Shown here: piece after piece, positions 17,990 to 25,682 of the stretch
Position numbering within the stretch: position 1 is the first letter of the stretch
Layout: every line of letters starts with the position of its first letter
Assembly: GCA_031082285.1 (NCBI GenBank)
Contig: JAVHLK010000035.1
Coordinates: forward strand, 1,432-46,449
DNA: 45,018 nt
Origin: Desulfomonilaceae bacterium
GTDB lineage: Bacteria > Desulfobacterota > Desulfomonilia > Desulfomonilales > Desulfomonilaceae
Direction of reading: 5' to 3'
The notes under the pieces: model-generated
The model's database searches: none
Told to the model about the DNA's origin: nothing
Seen by the model: the letters and a program-made list of their open reading frames with translations, nothing else
Translations under genes and position numbers: made by a program

Positions 17990-19804
17990 TCAATTCCGGG
18001 CCAGGCCGGCCGTACTGTTCATATCTGCCTGCGTCCGGTCCAAACCGCTCTCATCGGGTGCCTGATAGGTAGTGAAGGTTACCGTGAAGCGCGTTCCAAC
18101 TTCAGGTTCGGACTCCACCTCGATTTCCCCTCCATGTCCTTCCACGATACTGCGCACGATTGCGAGGCCGAGTCCCGTCCCCTTCTTCTTCGTGGAAAAG
18201 AAAGGATCGAACAGTTTGTCCAGATTCTCCTTGGGAATGCCCATGCCGGTGTCCTCAATAACGATGTGGAGTCGGCCGTTGTCCACATCGTATTTCACGG
18301 AGACCTGACCTCCTCGAGGCGTGGCCTCTACCGCGTTGATGAGGATGTTGAGGAAGATCTGGGTAATCTGGTCCGTATCCATGAGCACCAGCGGCATGTT
18401 CTCACCCAAAGGAGAATGTACCAGATCGACGCCGGCCTCAGCCGCTTCTCGTTCCACTACGCGCAAGCAATGATCGAGAACCTCTTCAGGAGATCGGATG
18501 TTCAGGCGGGGCTCCCTCGGTTTGGAGTACGCCAGGAGCTTTGAAATAACCCTGTTCAGGCGGTCCACTTCGGTAAGCATCAGCTCGGTGTAGCGATAGT
18601 CCTCCTCTTCCAGAGCGAGTTTCTTCTGGAAATACTGGATGAACCCGCGGATGGAATTGAGCGGGTTGCGAATCTCGTGGGCTACGCCGGCAGACAGCCT
18701 GCCCAGTGCGGCGAATTTCTCGCTTACGATCACCTTTTGTTCCAACTCGCGAATCATCGTCAAATCCCGGAGAATGACCACGGCACCCCTCGGTATCTGT
18801 GAGTCGGGTTCCTTCAGCGGCGACACCGATAGACCGAGGAAGGTCTTCTCTTTGCTTTCGTTGGAGATTTTGACTTCTTTCTCCAGGATGGATTCCGAAT
18901 CCGCGAGCACCCGTTTGATCTCATCTTCCAGCGGCAACAATTCCTTGATGGGGCGCCCGTCCACTTCCTCTCTCGGTTTGCGCAGTATATCCAAAGCCGT
19001 GGAATTAAAGGTGGCCACACGGAGCGATCGATCCACCGTAATGAGCCCGTTGGCCATGCTCTCCTGCACATTCCTCGTGTAAGTCCTCATTTCATCAAGG
19101 GTTCTGCGCACGAGGTAGGCGTTCTGGACTACGAAAATGAAGTACACGCTGGCCGAGCCGATGATGAAGAGGATACCTCCCATGAATATCGCAAGAATGA
19201 TGTCCTGTTGGCGTATTTCCTTGAAGCGGTCCGTGCGGAGGCCCAGGAAGAGAACGTATTTTCTCTCGCGATCGAATACGTCCATGAGATCCTTGCCGAT
19301 GTGCGTCTGGCGTGCAATGAGGTCGCGCTGGGCCAGCTGATCCGGGAACGGGGTGAACGGCTTCCAGATCTCAAAAATAGTTTGCCCCCCGGGAAGTTCG
19401 AGCTTGTACGAAAGAGGCTCCCCCGTACGAATGACGGTCTTCACCGTGTCTAATTCCTTACCGATCAGCAAGCTCAACCCGATCTTGGCAGGCTCACTAT
19501 GCGCCAGTATGGTCCCGTCATCGCTGATGAGCCCGACATACTCCACCTCCGGGTCCTTGGCCGCCTGCTCGATGAGCACTTGCAGATGTTCAATGCCCCA
19601 GTCCCCCTCCATGAAACCCGTCCTGGTACCCGCTTCCAGCGTGCGTATGACCGATATTCCCTGTCGAGCGGTGAACTCTTCCATGCGCTCGTTCTGCGCG
19701 TTGATGTTGCGAAGCGTGAACAGCACAACGATCACGAGCAGCATCCCGGCAACCAAAACAATGGAAAGCACCGGCAGGTATTTTAACAGTGACTTGATTC
19801 TCAT
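17990..19804 (-). CDS. Membrane sensor histidine kinase (ZraS/AtoS-like)
   Basis: A 604-residue inner-membrane kinase. Transmembrane segments are at about 9-31 and 201-226, enclosing a periplasmic sensor region (32-200) with a VGLISDDGTILAHS core typical of Cache-like folds. A PAS domain (about 245-355), the HisKA motif AGVAHEIRNPLNSI with His376, and a complete HATPase domain (N box near 487, DTGMGIP 518-524, GTGLGLAI 542-549) follow. It precedes the NtrC-type regulator by 158 bp. ZraS senses Zn in enterobacteria, but no His/Cys metal site is obvious here, so the signal is unknown. Confidence 0.92.
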   Translation of the reverse strand: MRIKSLLKYLPVLSIVLVAGMLLVIVVLFTLRNINAQNERMEEFTARQGISVIRTLEAGTRTGFMEGDWGIEHLQVLIEQAAKDPEVEYVGLISDDGTILAHSEPAKIGLSLLIGKELDTVKTVIRTGEPLSYKLELPGGQTIFEIWKPFTPFPDQLAQRDLIARQTHIGKDLMDVFDRERKYVLFLGLRTDRFKEIRQQDIILAIFMGGILFIIGSASVYFIFVVQNAYLVRRTLDEMRTYTRNVQESMANGLITVDRSLRVATFNSTALDILRKPREEVDGRPIKELLPLEDEIKRVLADSESILEKEVKISNESKEKTFLGLSVSPLKEPDSQIPRGAVVILRDLTMIRELEQKVIVSEKFAALGRLSAGVAHEIRNPLNSIRGFIQYFQKKLALEEEDYRYTELMLTEVDRLNRVISKLLAYSKPREPRLNIRSPEEVLDHCLRVVEREAAEAGVDLVHSPLGENMPLVLMDTDQITQIFLNILINAVEATPRGGQVSVKYDVDNGRLHIVIEDTGMGIPKENLDKLFDPFFSTKKKGTGLGLAIVRSIVEGHGGEIEVESEPEVGTRFTVTFTTYQAPDESGLDRTQADMNSTAGLARN

Positions 19805-20190
19805 CGGACGTCATCCGCGGCGGTTCAATTTCCATCCGCATCGGTATCTGAAAACCGCGGATGTGCAACCTCACCATCATACACCCGATTTCCCAGCTTT
19901 TCCACTACCGCCTCGGCCCGTTCTTAGAATGATGGATTCAATCGACGACGTGATCGTTCAATCGGAGACGTGGTGAAGACCGACACGGACCACGCCTACC
20001 ATCTTCCACGGCACGCTTCAAGCGGTAAGTCTCCGAATGGGGTCGATTCCGAAGCAGGCCCATGTGTTCGACGAAAACTGGTTGAAAAGCGACGGTGAAT
20101 ATGTTAAGCATTACATTAACAAATTAGGCGAACATGTTAAAACATAAGCCTAATATGACGCGAATAGTCTGATCCCACCGAGAGCGCCCT
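19805..20190. other. Divergent intergenic region with repeats
   Basis: This gap separates the kinase gene (minus) from the TPR-like gene (plus). An 8-bp direct repeat TTCAATCG is at 19937-19944 and 19957-19964, a period of exactly 20 bp, about 130 bp upstream of the kinase start. An AT-rich palindromic stretch lies at 20102-20154. No gene is seen. Confidence 0.6.
20102..20154. promoter_or_regulatory. AT-rich double inverted repeat, operator candidate
   Basis: Two inverted repeats lie in tandem: TGTTAA-N8-TTAACA (20102-20121) and ATTAGGC-N18-GCCTAAT (20123-20154). The inner loop of the second holds the palindrome AACATGTT. The stretch is much richer in A/T than the surroundings and ends 36 bp before the ATG at 20191. 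The inverted repeats are seen directly; operator function is inferred. Confidence 0.5.
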
Positions 20191-20802
20191 ATGATTGAAA
20201 CGAACACAGAAACAGTGGAAGCCTCTATGGTAGCGAAGGGAAGGGAATTTTTGCAGCGAGGCGAGGTATCGGCCGCCGTAGAGTGCTACGGGCAGGCTTA
20301 CGATCCGGATTCCCTCGATGAGACCGAGGCCAGAAGTATGCTGATCGAAGCACGGTCACTTCTCTCCCGAAAGCACCTGCTTGAGGCTCTGGAGAGCTTC
20401 GAGGAAGCCCTCCTCATGGGAACCGACGTTCAGCGGCGTCAGGCGCTGGACGGGATTTCCACAATCGGCGAGATAAAATCGCATCTCGTGTCTCTCACGC
20501 CAAAGCTGAAGAAGAGTTTGAAGGGGGTCGTGGGGAAGAAACGTCTGTCGTCTCTAGGACTGGCGCTCGTCTCGGATGAGGAAAACGTTGTGCTCATTCA
20601 GGATGAAGCGATAGAGAAGTTGGCCGGTCGAATCGCCCTTGGGAAGAAGATGACGAGGCTTCCCCAGCACCTTGTGGACCATCGGCTTCCCATCCGGGCG
20701 GACCGGTGCATTCCGTATACCGACGATGAGGACGTGCAATTCATCATCCAGGTCGCGTTGGAACTATCCGGGCAAAGCACGGGGGAACGAGACGATTCAT
20801 AG
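20191..20802 (+). CDS. TPR-like cytoplasmic protein, unknown
   Basis: A 203-residue soluble protein. The N-terminal half (VAKGREFLQRGEVSAAVECY, then LLSRKHLLEALESFEEALLM) looks like two TPR-type helical repeats; the C-terminal half (SLVSLTPKLKKSLKG onward) is basic then mixed and not recognised. No signal peptide. It stands alone between the kinase gene and ruvX, with an inverted-repeat region upstream. Confidence 0.6.
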   Translation: MIETNTETVEASMVAKGREFLQRGEVSAAVECYGQAYDPDSLDETEARSMLIEARSLLSRKHLLEALESFEEALLMGTDVQRRQALDGISTIGEIKSHLVSLTPKLKKSLKGVVGKKRLSSLGLALVSDEENVVLIQDEAIEKLAGRIALGKKMTRLPQHLVDHRLPIRADRCIPYTDDEDVQFIIQVALELSGQSTGERDDS

Positions 20803-21148
20803 GGCTTGCGGAATGCACGGGTGCGGTGCGTCGAGACTTCAGTGCCGGCACGAGTCGTGCTTAATCAATCATCCGATTCACGTGGGATCCGTGTGCGGTG
20901 GGCCGCGTGTCCGCGGCGGTTCGCCGGCCTCGGCCATGCCGTGACCGACCTTACGAGAAGACCGGCACATTCTTTATACCGTCATGGCCGCGCGGCGGTA
21001 TCGTTCCCCTTGAGCACATCGGCCGTATTCTCGCTCGATTCTCGAGCAGTTTGCACCTCAAAAGCTTGACAGGAAACGGATAATTGACTACAGGTGAGTC
21101 CATGTGCTGCTTGATCGGCCGTTTCCACGCAGAGGAACGTTATCTCCA
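20803..21148. other. Intergenic region with a possible ruvX promoter
   Basis: No gene is supported in these 346 bp; the frames across it are GC-rich shadows. A -35 TTGACA at 21067-21072 with a 17-bp spacer to TACAGG (21090-21095) is a moderate promoter match about 55 bp before ruvX. Confidence 0.45.
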
Positions 21149-21580
21149 GTGAGAATTATGGCGTTAGATATCGGTTCGAAGAGAATCGGAATCGCGATGA
21201 GCGATGAACTCGGGTTCACGGCACAGGGTTTGGAATCCATGCAATGCGCGGGTCTTGAAGCAGACCTGGAACACATCATCGGGTTGGTCGAACGGTATTC
21301 CGTTGACGAGATCGTTGTGGGAATGCCGTATAATATGAACGGGAGCGAAGGCCCTCAAGCGAGTAAGGTGAGGGCATTCATGGAGATGCTGGGCGGGAGG
21401 ATCGACATTCCATTGACGGAATGGGATGAGCGGTTGTCGACCGCGGCTGCGGAACGTACGCTGCTCGAGGCGGATATGAGCCGGTCCAAGCGCCGAAAGG
21501 TCATCGACAAACTCGCGGCCGTCATCATACTCCAGGGATATCTGGACAGGAAACGATTCGAGGATTGGTCGGATTCATGA
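21149..21580 (+). CDS. ruvX: Putative pre-16S rRNA nuclease
   Basis: A 143-residue YqgF/RuvX protein with an RNase H-like fold, linked to processing of the 16S rRNA 5' end. The N-terminus RIMALDIGSKRIGIAMSDE has the catalytic Asp7, IVVGMPYNMNGSEGPQ is the central family motif, and DERLSTAAAER holds further acidic residues. The GTG at 21149 gives the family-typical N-terminus; an ATG nine bases later is an alternative. Its stop overlaps the mltG start (ATGA). Confidence 0.9.
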   Translation: MRIMALDIGSKRIGIAMSDELGFTAQGLESMQCAGLEADLEHIIGLVERYSVDEIVVGMPYNMNGSEGPQASKVRAFMEMLGGRIDIPLTEWDERLSTAAAERTLLEADMSRSKRRKVIDKLAAVIILQGYLDRKRFEDWSDS

Positions 21581-22713
21581 AGATTTCAGTTTTGACCGTG
21601 TTCAAGAGTGTGATCCTGGTAACGGTGCTGGGTGTCATGGCACTTGGAGGTTATGTTGCGTACAAGAATCTTCCCGATCTGTTAAACGAGTTCACCAAGA
21701 GCGTCCGATCGCCCGCGGTCCCTTCGGGACAAGAGGTGATCGTGAGCATTCCGAGGGGATGTTCACTTTCCCAAGTGGGCACGATTCTCGAACAGAAGGG
21801 AGTAATCTCCAGCAGGCTGGTATTCAAGCTTGTTGCTCTGATTCGGGGCGGCCAGTGCAAGATAAAGGCGGGGGACTATTCCTTGAAGACTGGCAGTGAC
21901 GCGGGCGAGGTCCTGGATCTGCTTGTCTCCGGTCAAACCCTTATGTTTTCCGTGACCGTTCCGGAAGGGTACAATCTGTTTCAGACCGCCGATCTTCTTC
22001 ACAAGAAAGGATTGGCGAGCAAAGAGGATTTTCTGAGAAGGGCACAAGATTCGGCCTTTGTCCGGGAACTCGGCCTCGAAGGCACGACCCTCGAAGGATA
22101 TCTCTTTCCCGATACGTATAATTTCAGGTATTCGGACAGGGGCGACGTGACGGCGATAGTCACAAGGATGGTAAGGAGATTCCAAGACGTGTACGACAAA
22201 CACGTCAGAGCCACTGCGGAAAAGTACGGGTGGTCCGAATCCCAGGTTGTCACGTTGGCCTCGCTCATCGAAAAAGAGGCCCGTGCGTCCGAGCACGGCC
22301 TGGTATCGTCCGTTTTTCACAACAGGCTTCGGAAGAATATGAGGCTGCAATGCGACCCTACCGTCATCTACGGCATCAAGCCCATGGGGTCCAAGATCAC
22401 GCGGGAAGACCTCAATCGGAACCATCCGTACAATACCTACCAGAATCCGGGACTCCCGCCGGGACCTATTGCCAATCCCGGAAGGGCATCGCTGATCGCA
22501 GCGATTCAGCCGGATGACAAGCCGTATCTCTACTTTGTTGCAAAGAATGACGGCACGCATCATTTCTCCACAACCCTCAGAGAGCACAACAACGCGGTCA
22601 ACAAGTATCAACGCGGAGTTCCGGGTCCCAGTGTGCCGCCTCAGTCGATTGGTCCGACCGCGGAGCGCGGAAGTGCTTCGGCCGGCGGAGCGGTGCGGGC
22701 AACATCGAACTGA
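21577..22713 (+). CDS. mltG: Endolytic murein transglycosylase
   Basis: Inner-membrane lytic transglycosylase of 378 residues thought to end nascent glycan strands. One N-terminal membrane segment (about 7-26), a LysM-like region (VSIPRGCSLSQVGTILEQ) and the YceG domain with the catalytic glutamate in LIEKEA (230-235) are present, plus NPYNTYQNPGLPPGPI-type sequence (HPYNTYQNPGLPPGPI) near the end. The last 20-30 residues are low-complexity. The start overlaps the ruvX stop, the usual ruvX-mltG pairing. Confidence 0.93.
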   Translation: MKISVLTVFKSVILVTVLGVMALGGYVAYKNLPDLLNEFTKSVRSPAVPSGQEVIVSIPRGCSLSQVGTILEQKGVISSRLVFKLVALIRGGQCKIKAGDYSLKTGSDAGEVLDLLVSGQTLMFSVTVPEGYNLFQTADLLHKKGLASKEDFLRRAQDSAFVRELGLEGTTLEGYLFPDTYNFRYSDRGDVTAIVTRMVRRFQDVYDKHVRATAEKYGWSESQVVTLASLIEKEARASEHGLVSSVFHNRLRKNMRLQCDPTVIYGIKPMGSKITREDLNRNHPYNTYQNPGLPPGPIANPGRASLIAAIQPDDKPYLYFVAKNDGTHHFSTTLREHNNAVNKYQRGVPGPSVPPQSIGPTAERGSASAGGAVRATSN

Positions 22714-22740
22714 CATGATTTCGCGTATCGACGGTATACT
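22711..22740 (+). promoter_or_regulatory. Possible promoter before MoaD-like gene
   Basis: A -10 TATACT at 22735-22740 follows TGACAT (22711-22716) after 18 bp. The -35 is a partial match and overlaps the mltG stop codon. The leader to the MoaD-like start would be about 180 nt. Confidence 0.35.
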
Positions 22741-22927
22741 GGAGGTCCGCCCGAAATGTTGATGTCCGCGTCGGGTCCCGCGAAAACCCGCCGATTCCAG
22801 GGGACCTGGGGATTCCGGTGAGTTCTCCGTTCAAAGCCTGAGAACGGGACTTCCCGTATCGATCGTTTTCTGCGACAATATCCGTGGTTCAATCTGTTCA
22901 TCCAGTGGGGAGGTGCGACCGGAAGCG

Positions 22928-23167
22928 ATGAAAGTCGAGTTGATACTTTATGCGTCCCTGGTCGGCCACATGCCGCCCGGGACGAGTGGAAATTCATGCA
23001 CGATGGAAGTTGAGGAAGGATCCACCGTAGGAGACCTGATGAAACGTCTGGGTCTTCCCGAGCGGGCGGCAAAGGTCATTTTCCTCAACGGCCGGCATGC
23101 AAAAGAGGAACACTCCGTAAAAGAGGGCGACAGGATTGCGTTTTTCCCGCCGGTTGCCGGAGGCTGA
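22928..23167 (+). CDS. MoaD/ThiS-family sulfur carrier protein
   Basis: A 79-residue ubiquitin-like protein ending in the required Gly-Gly (FPPVAGG), which is adenylated and thiocarboxylated in this family to carry sulfur for molybdopterin or other thio-compounds. Core stretches KVELILYASL, EGSTVGDLMKRLGLP and EGDRIAFFPPVAGG fit MoaD-like proteins. The ATG at 22928 is chosen over an in-frame GTG at 22913. No MoaE, MoeB-like or tungsten enzyme gene is adjacent, so its pathway cannot be set. Confidence 0.85.
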   Translation: MKVELILYASLVGHMPPGTSGNSCTMEVEEGSTVGDLMKRLGLPERAAKVIFLNGRHAKEEHSVKEGDRIAFFPPVAGG

Positions 23168-23235
23168 GCAATTCCTGTTCCGCGTCCGGGGACCGATTCA
23201 GAGATCCTTGATCAAGGACTTCTGCAGGGACCGGG

Positions 23236-23943
23236 TCACGGTGACATCTCTCCGATCATCCGGGAAAGCCATTTCTGGATCGGCGACATTAGTTCGAAAC
23301 GTTTGAACGCGTAATCCAACAATTCCTTGGAGTACAACTCCGTGGGAATTTCCGCGGTATGGGCCGCAGTCAAGCCGCTGAAAAGCAGGAATTCGGCGTT
23401 CTCGTGTTCTTTGTCGTATCCGCGGGGGATCATCTTGTAATGTTTGACGCCGATTTCATAGTCACCTTCCTTCCGGACCGACCGTACCGCTTTGGCCAAA
23501 GCCGGGCCCAAGATGGGATCGACTACCGAATCTCGATACATCTGTAGCAATGGCTTGGAAAAACAATGATTTCCCACGCCCAACATCACAATGGGAGGCT
23601 CCAGGTGAAAATAGTACCCCGGGCAATCCATCTTGGCGAGAGTCCCGGTCCACAGGAAGATCCCAAGATGCGTCTTGTACGGGCTCTTGTCTTTACTAAA
23701 ACGCGTGTCACGATAGGGACGGAAAATTGATTTGTTCACCCGCGGATCCGCGACGATATCGGGAGCGATTTCCCGGAGACGCTTACCCATCTCGTACACG
23801 AAATCGCGAGCAGGGCCCATGACGTACTCTTCGAAACGGCTCTTGTGAGCGGAAAACCACTCCTTGTTGTTGTTCCGGGCCAACTCGCGGTAGAACTCCA
23901 CTGACTCCTTGGGAAAACCATTGAATGTACATCCTGTGGGCAT
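23236..23943 (-). CDS. DUF2461 family protein
   Basis: A 235-residue soluble protein of the DUF2461/TIGR02453 family, whose function is not known. Typical stretches are FLxxLxxNNxxWF-like (YRELARNNNKEWFSAHK), NKSIFRPYRDTRFSKDKSPYKTHLG and GYYFHLEPPIVMLGVG. The ATG at 23943 is fixed by a strong AGGAGG nine bases upstream. It converges with the MoaD-like gene; a 14-bp perfect palindrome (23205-23218) lies between the two stops. Confidence 0.88.
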   Translation of the reverse strand: MPTGCTFNGFPKESVEFYRELARNNNKEWFSAHKSRFEEYVMGPARDFVYEMGKRLREIAPDIVADPRVNKSIFRPYRDTRFSKDKSPYKTHLGIFLWTGTLAKMDCPGYYFHLEPPIVMLGVGNHCFSKPLLQMYRDSVVDPILGPALAKAVRSVRKEGDYEIGVKHYKMIPRGYDKEHENAEFLLFSGLTAAHTAEIPTELYSKELLDYAFKRFELMSPIQKWLSRMIGEMSP

Positions 23944-24163
23944 TTTCAGCCGCCTCCTTTCCGGGGGCATGGTGCGGATTTGGGTTCCTCTGCACTTCTA
24001 AAGCATTGAGAAGCCTCAATGCAACCGTTTTGTTTCAGGGCGATCGCAAGGGCCGTCAAGGTCCGGGGAACCTTCATCCCAGGCCCCTTTTCCCGATTCC
24101 GGATTTGTGCTAGAGTGTCTTCCTGAAAGGACCTTCTCTACCTTCACGTCTGAGGGATATACA

Positions 24164-25381
24164 ATGAAAGCTGTTGAAGAAAACCCGGAGCGGATATCCC
24201 AAGCGGACGTCATCGTGGGTATTCCGTCGTACAATGAGGCCGGATCTATCGCGTTCCCCACGACCCAGGTCGACAAGGGCCTTTCAAAGTATTTCGGCGA
24301 CTATTCCCGAGTAATCATCAATTGTGACAACAACTCTCCGGACGGCACCAAACAGGCCTTCATGGACACCATAACGGACAATCCGAAGATTTACTTATCT
24401 ACTCCGGACGGGGTGAGGGGCAAGGGCAACAACTTCAGGAATCTCTTTGCAAAGGCCCTGGAACTGAAAGCTCGAGCCGTCGTCGTGGTTGATGCCGATC
24501 TCAAGAGTATTACCCCCGAGTGGATTCGGAATCTGGGGCGGCCGCTCTTCGAAGAGTTCTCATTTGTCGCGCCCCTGTACGTGAGGCACAAGTACGACGG
24601 AACCATTACCAACAATATCGCGTACCCCCTCACCAGATCGTTGTACGGCAGACGAGTTCGCCAGCCCATCGGAGGAGATTTCGGCTTCTCGGGGGAGTTG
24701 GCGAAGGTGTACATGGAGTCGGACGCATGGACCGAACAGGTTGCCCACTTCGGCATTGACATCTGGATGACCTCACTGGCCATGCTTGACCGCGCTCAGG
24801 TGATCCAGTCTTTCATGGGGAGGCCCAAGATCCATAAGCCCAAGGATCCTGCGGCAGATCTCGGCCCCATGTTTTCAAACGTAGTGGGGACGATCTTCGA
24901 GGTCATGGGTCGTCACGTGGAGTTCTGGCGTGAAGTGAAGTGGAGCCGTCCCACCGCGGTGTATGGATTCGGCCTGGGAGACGTGGAGGTGCCGCCGGAA
25001 GTGTCGGTGAACGTGAAGGCGCTCGGTGAAAAGTTCTTCCGAGGAATCGAAAATGGCTGGGACATCTACCGTGAGTGCCTGTCATCGGTGACGTACGGCA
25101 AGCTCGAGGAGGTCGCGGGATTGCCCATGGGAGGATTCGAGTTCCCGGCCGCTCTGTGGGCGCAAGTCCTGTACGATTATGCATACGCCTACCACCGTGA
25201 AACGGTTCCCAGGACCGATCTGGTGAACAGTCTCGTCCCGCTGTACAACGGCAGAACCCTCTCGTTTGTGCTCGAAACGGAATCCATGAATACTCAGCAG
25301 GTTGAAGAACTCATTGAAGATCAATGCATGCAGTTCGAGAAAACCAAACGTTACCTTCTGGACCGGTGGTTCGGAGCCTAG
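24164..25381 (+). CDS. GT-A glycosyltransferase, glucosyl-3-phosphoglycerate synthase-like
   Basis: A 405-residue cytosolic GT-A enzyme. VIVGIPSYNEAGSI (16-29) binds the nucleotide, VVVVDADLKSITPEW (106-120) holds the DAD metal motif (110-112), and PIGGDFGFS (168-176) with HFGIDIWM follows. This pattern fits the GT81 / mannosylglycerate-synthase-like group that makes glucosyl- or mannosyl-glycerate compatible solutes, or a related retaining transferase. GAGGG lies nine bases before the ATG. No phosphatase partner is adjacent, so the exact acceptor is uncertain. Confidence 0.75.
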   Translation: MKAVEENPERISQADVIVGIPSYNEAGSIAFPTTQVDKGLSKYFGDYSRVIINCDNNSPDGTKQAFMDTITDNPKIYLSTPDGVRGKGNNFRNLFAKALELKARAVVVVDADLKSITPEWIRNLGRPLFEEFSFVAPLYVRHKYDGTITNNIAYPLTRSLYGRRVRQPIGGDFGFSGELAKVYMESDAWTEQVAHFGIDIWMTSLAMLDRAQVIQSFMGRPKIHKPKDPAADLGPMFSNVVGTIFEVMGRHVEFWREVKWSRPTAVYGFGLGDVEVPPEVSVNVKALGEKFFRGIENGWDIYRECLSSVTYGKLEEVAGLPMGGFEFPAALWAQVLYDYAYAYHRETVPRTDLVNSLVPLYNGRTLSFVLETESMNTQQVEELIEDQCMQFEKTKRYLLDRWFGA

Positions 25382-25481
25382 TACAGTTACCTGCACACTT
25401 CTCAATATGCCAAGTCCTCGTGCTCCCTCGCCCTTTGGGAGAGCGCCGGGGAGACCGTGCCGGTAGACGCGACCGTATTTA

Positions 25482-25513
25482 TGCCACAGAGCACTTGTGC
25501 CGTTTCCCAAATA
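25482..25513 (+). repeat. Fragment of composite intergenic repeat
   Basis: The sequence ATGCCACAGAGCAC recurs at 29762-29775, and GTGCCGTTTCCCAA with TAC after it resembles 38581-38599. The two pieces are adjacent here and separate elsewhere, which suggests a mosaic of the same repeat family. Confidence 0.5.
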
Positions 25514-25538
25514 CTGTCAGGTATTCTTAACCCATCGG

Positions 25539-25612
25539 GATTGCCGTGGGCTTCGCCCTCGCAATGACGACCTTGATGCAGGCATTGCGAGGAGCACGGC
25601 GACGAAGCAATC
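25539..25612. repeat. Inverted pair of CEERSxEAI-type repeats
   Basis: One copy runs GATTGC to GCAATGACG at 25539-25569; a second copy is inverted at 25583-25612, leaving a 13-bp loop. The pair could fold into one long hairpin of about 74 nt in RNA. It lies between the stop codons of the convergent glycosyltransferase and acyl-CoA ligase genes and could act as a terminator for both. The rest of the 25382-25682 gap holds no gene. Confidence 0.7.
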
Positions 25613-25682
25613 TCAACGGTCAATAAATGTGCCACCGAACTTACGAATCAGTGTACTCAGGAGTCCGAGAAGACGACGAGAG

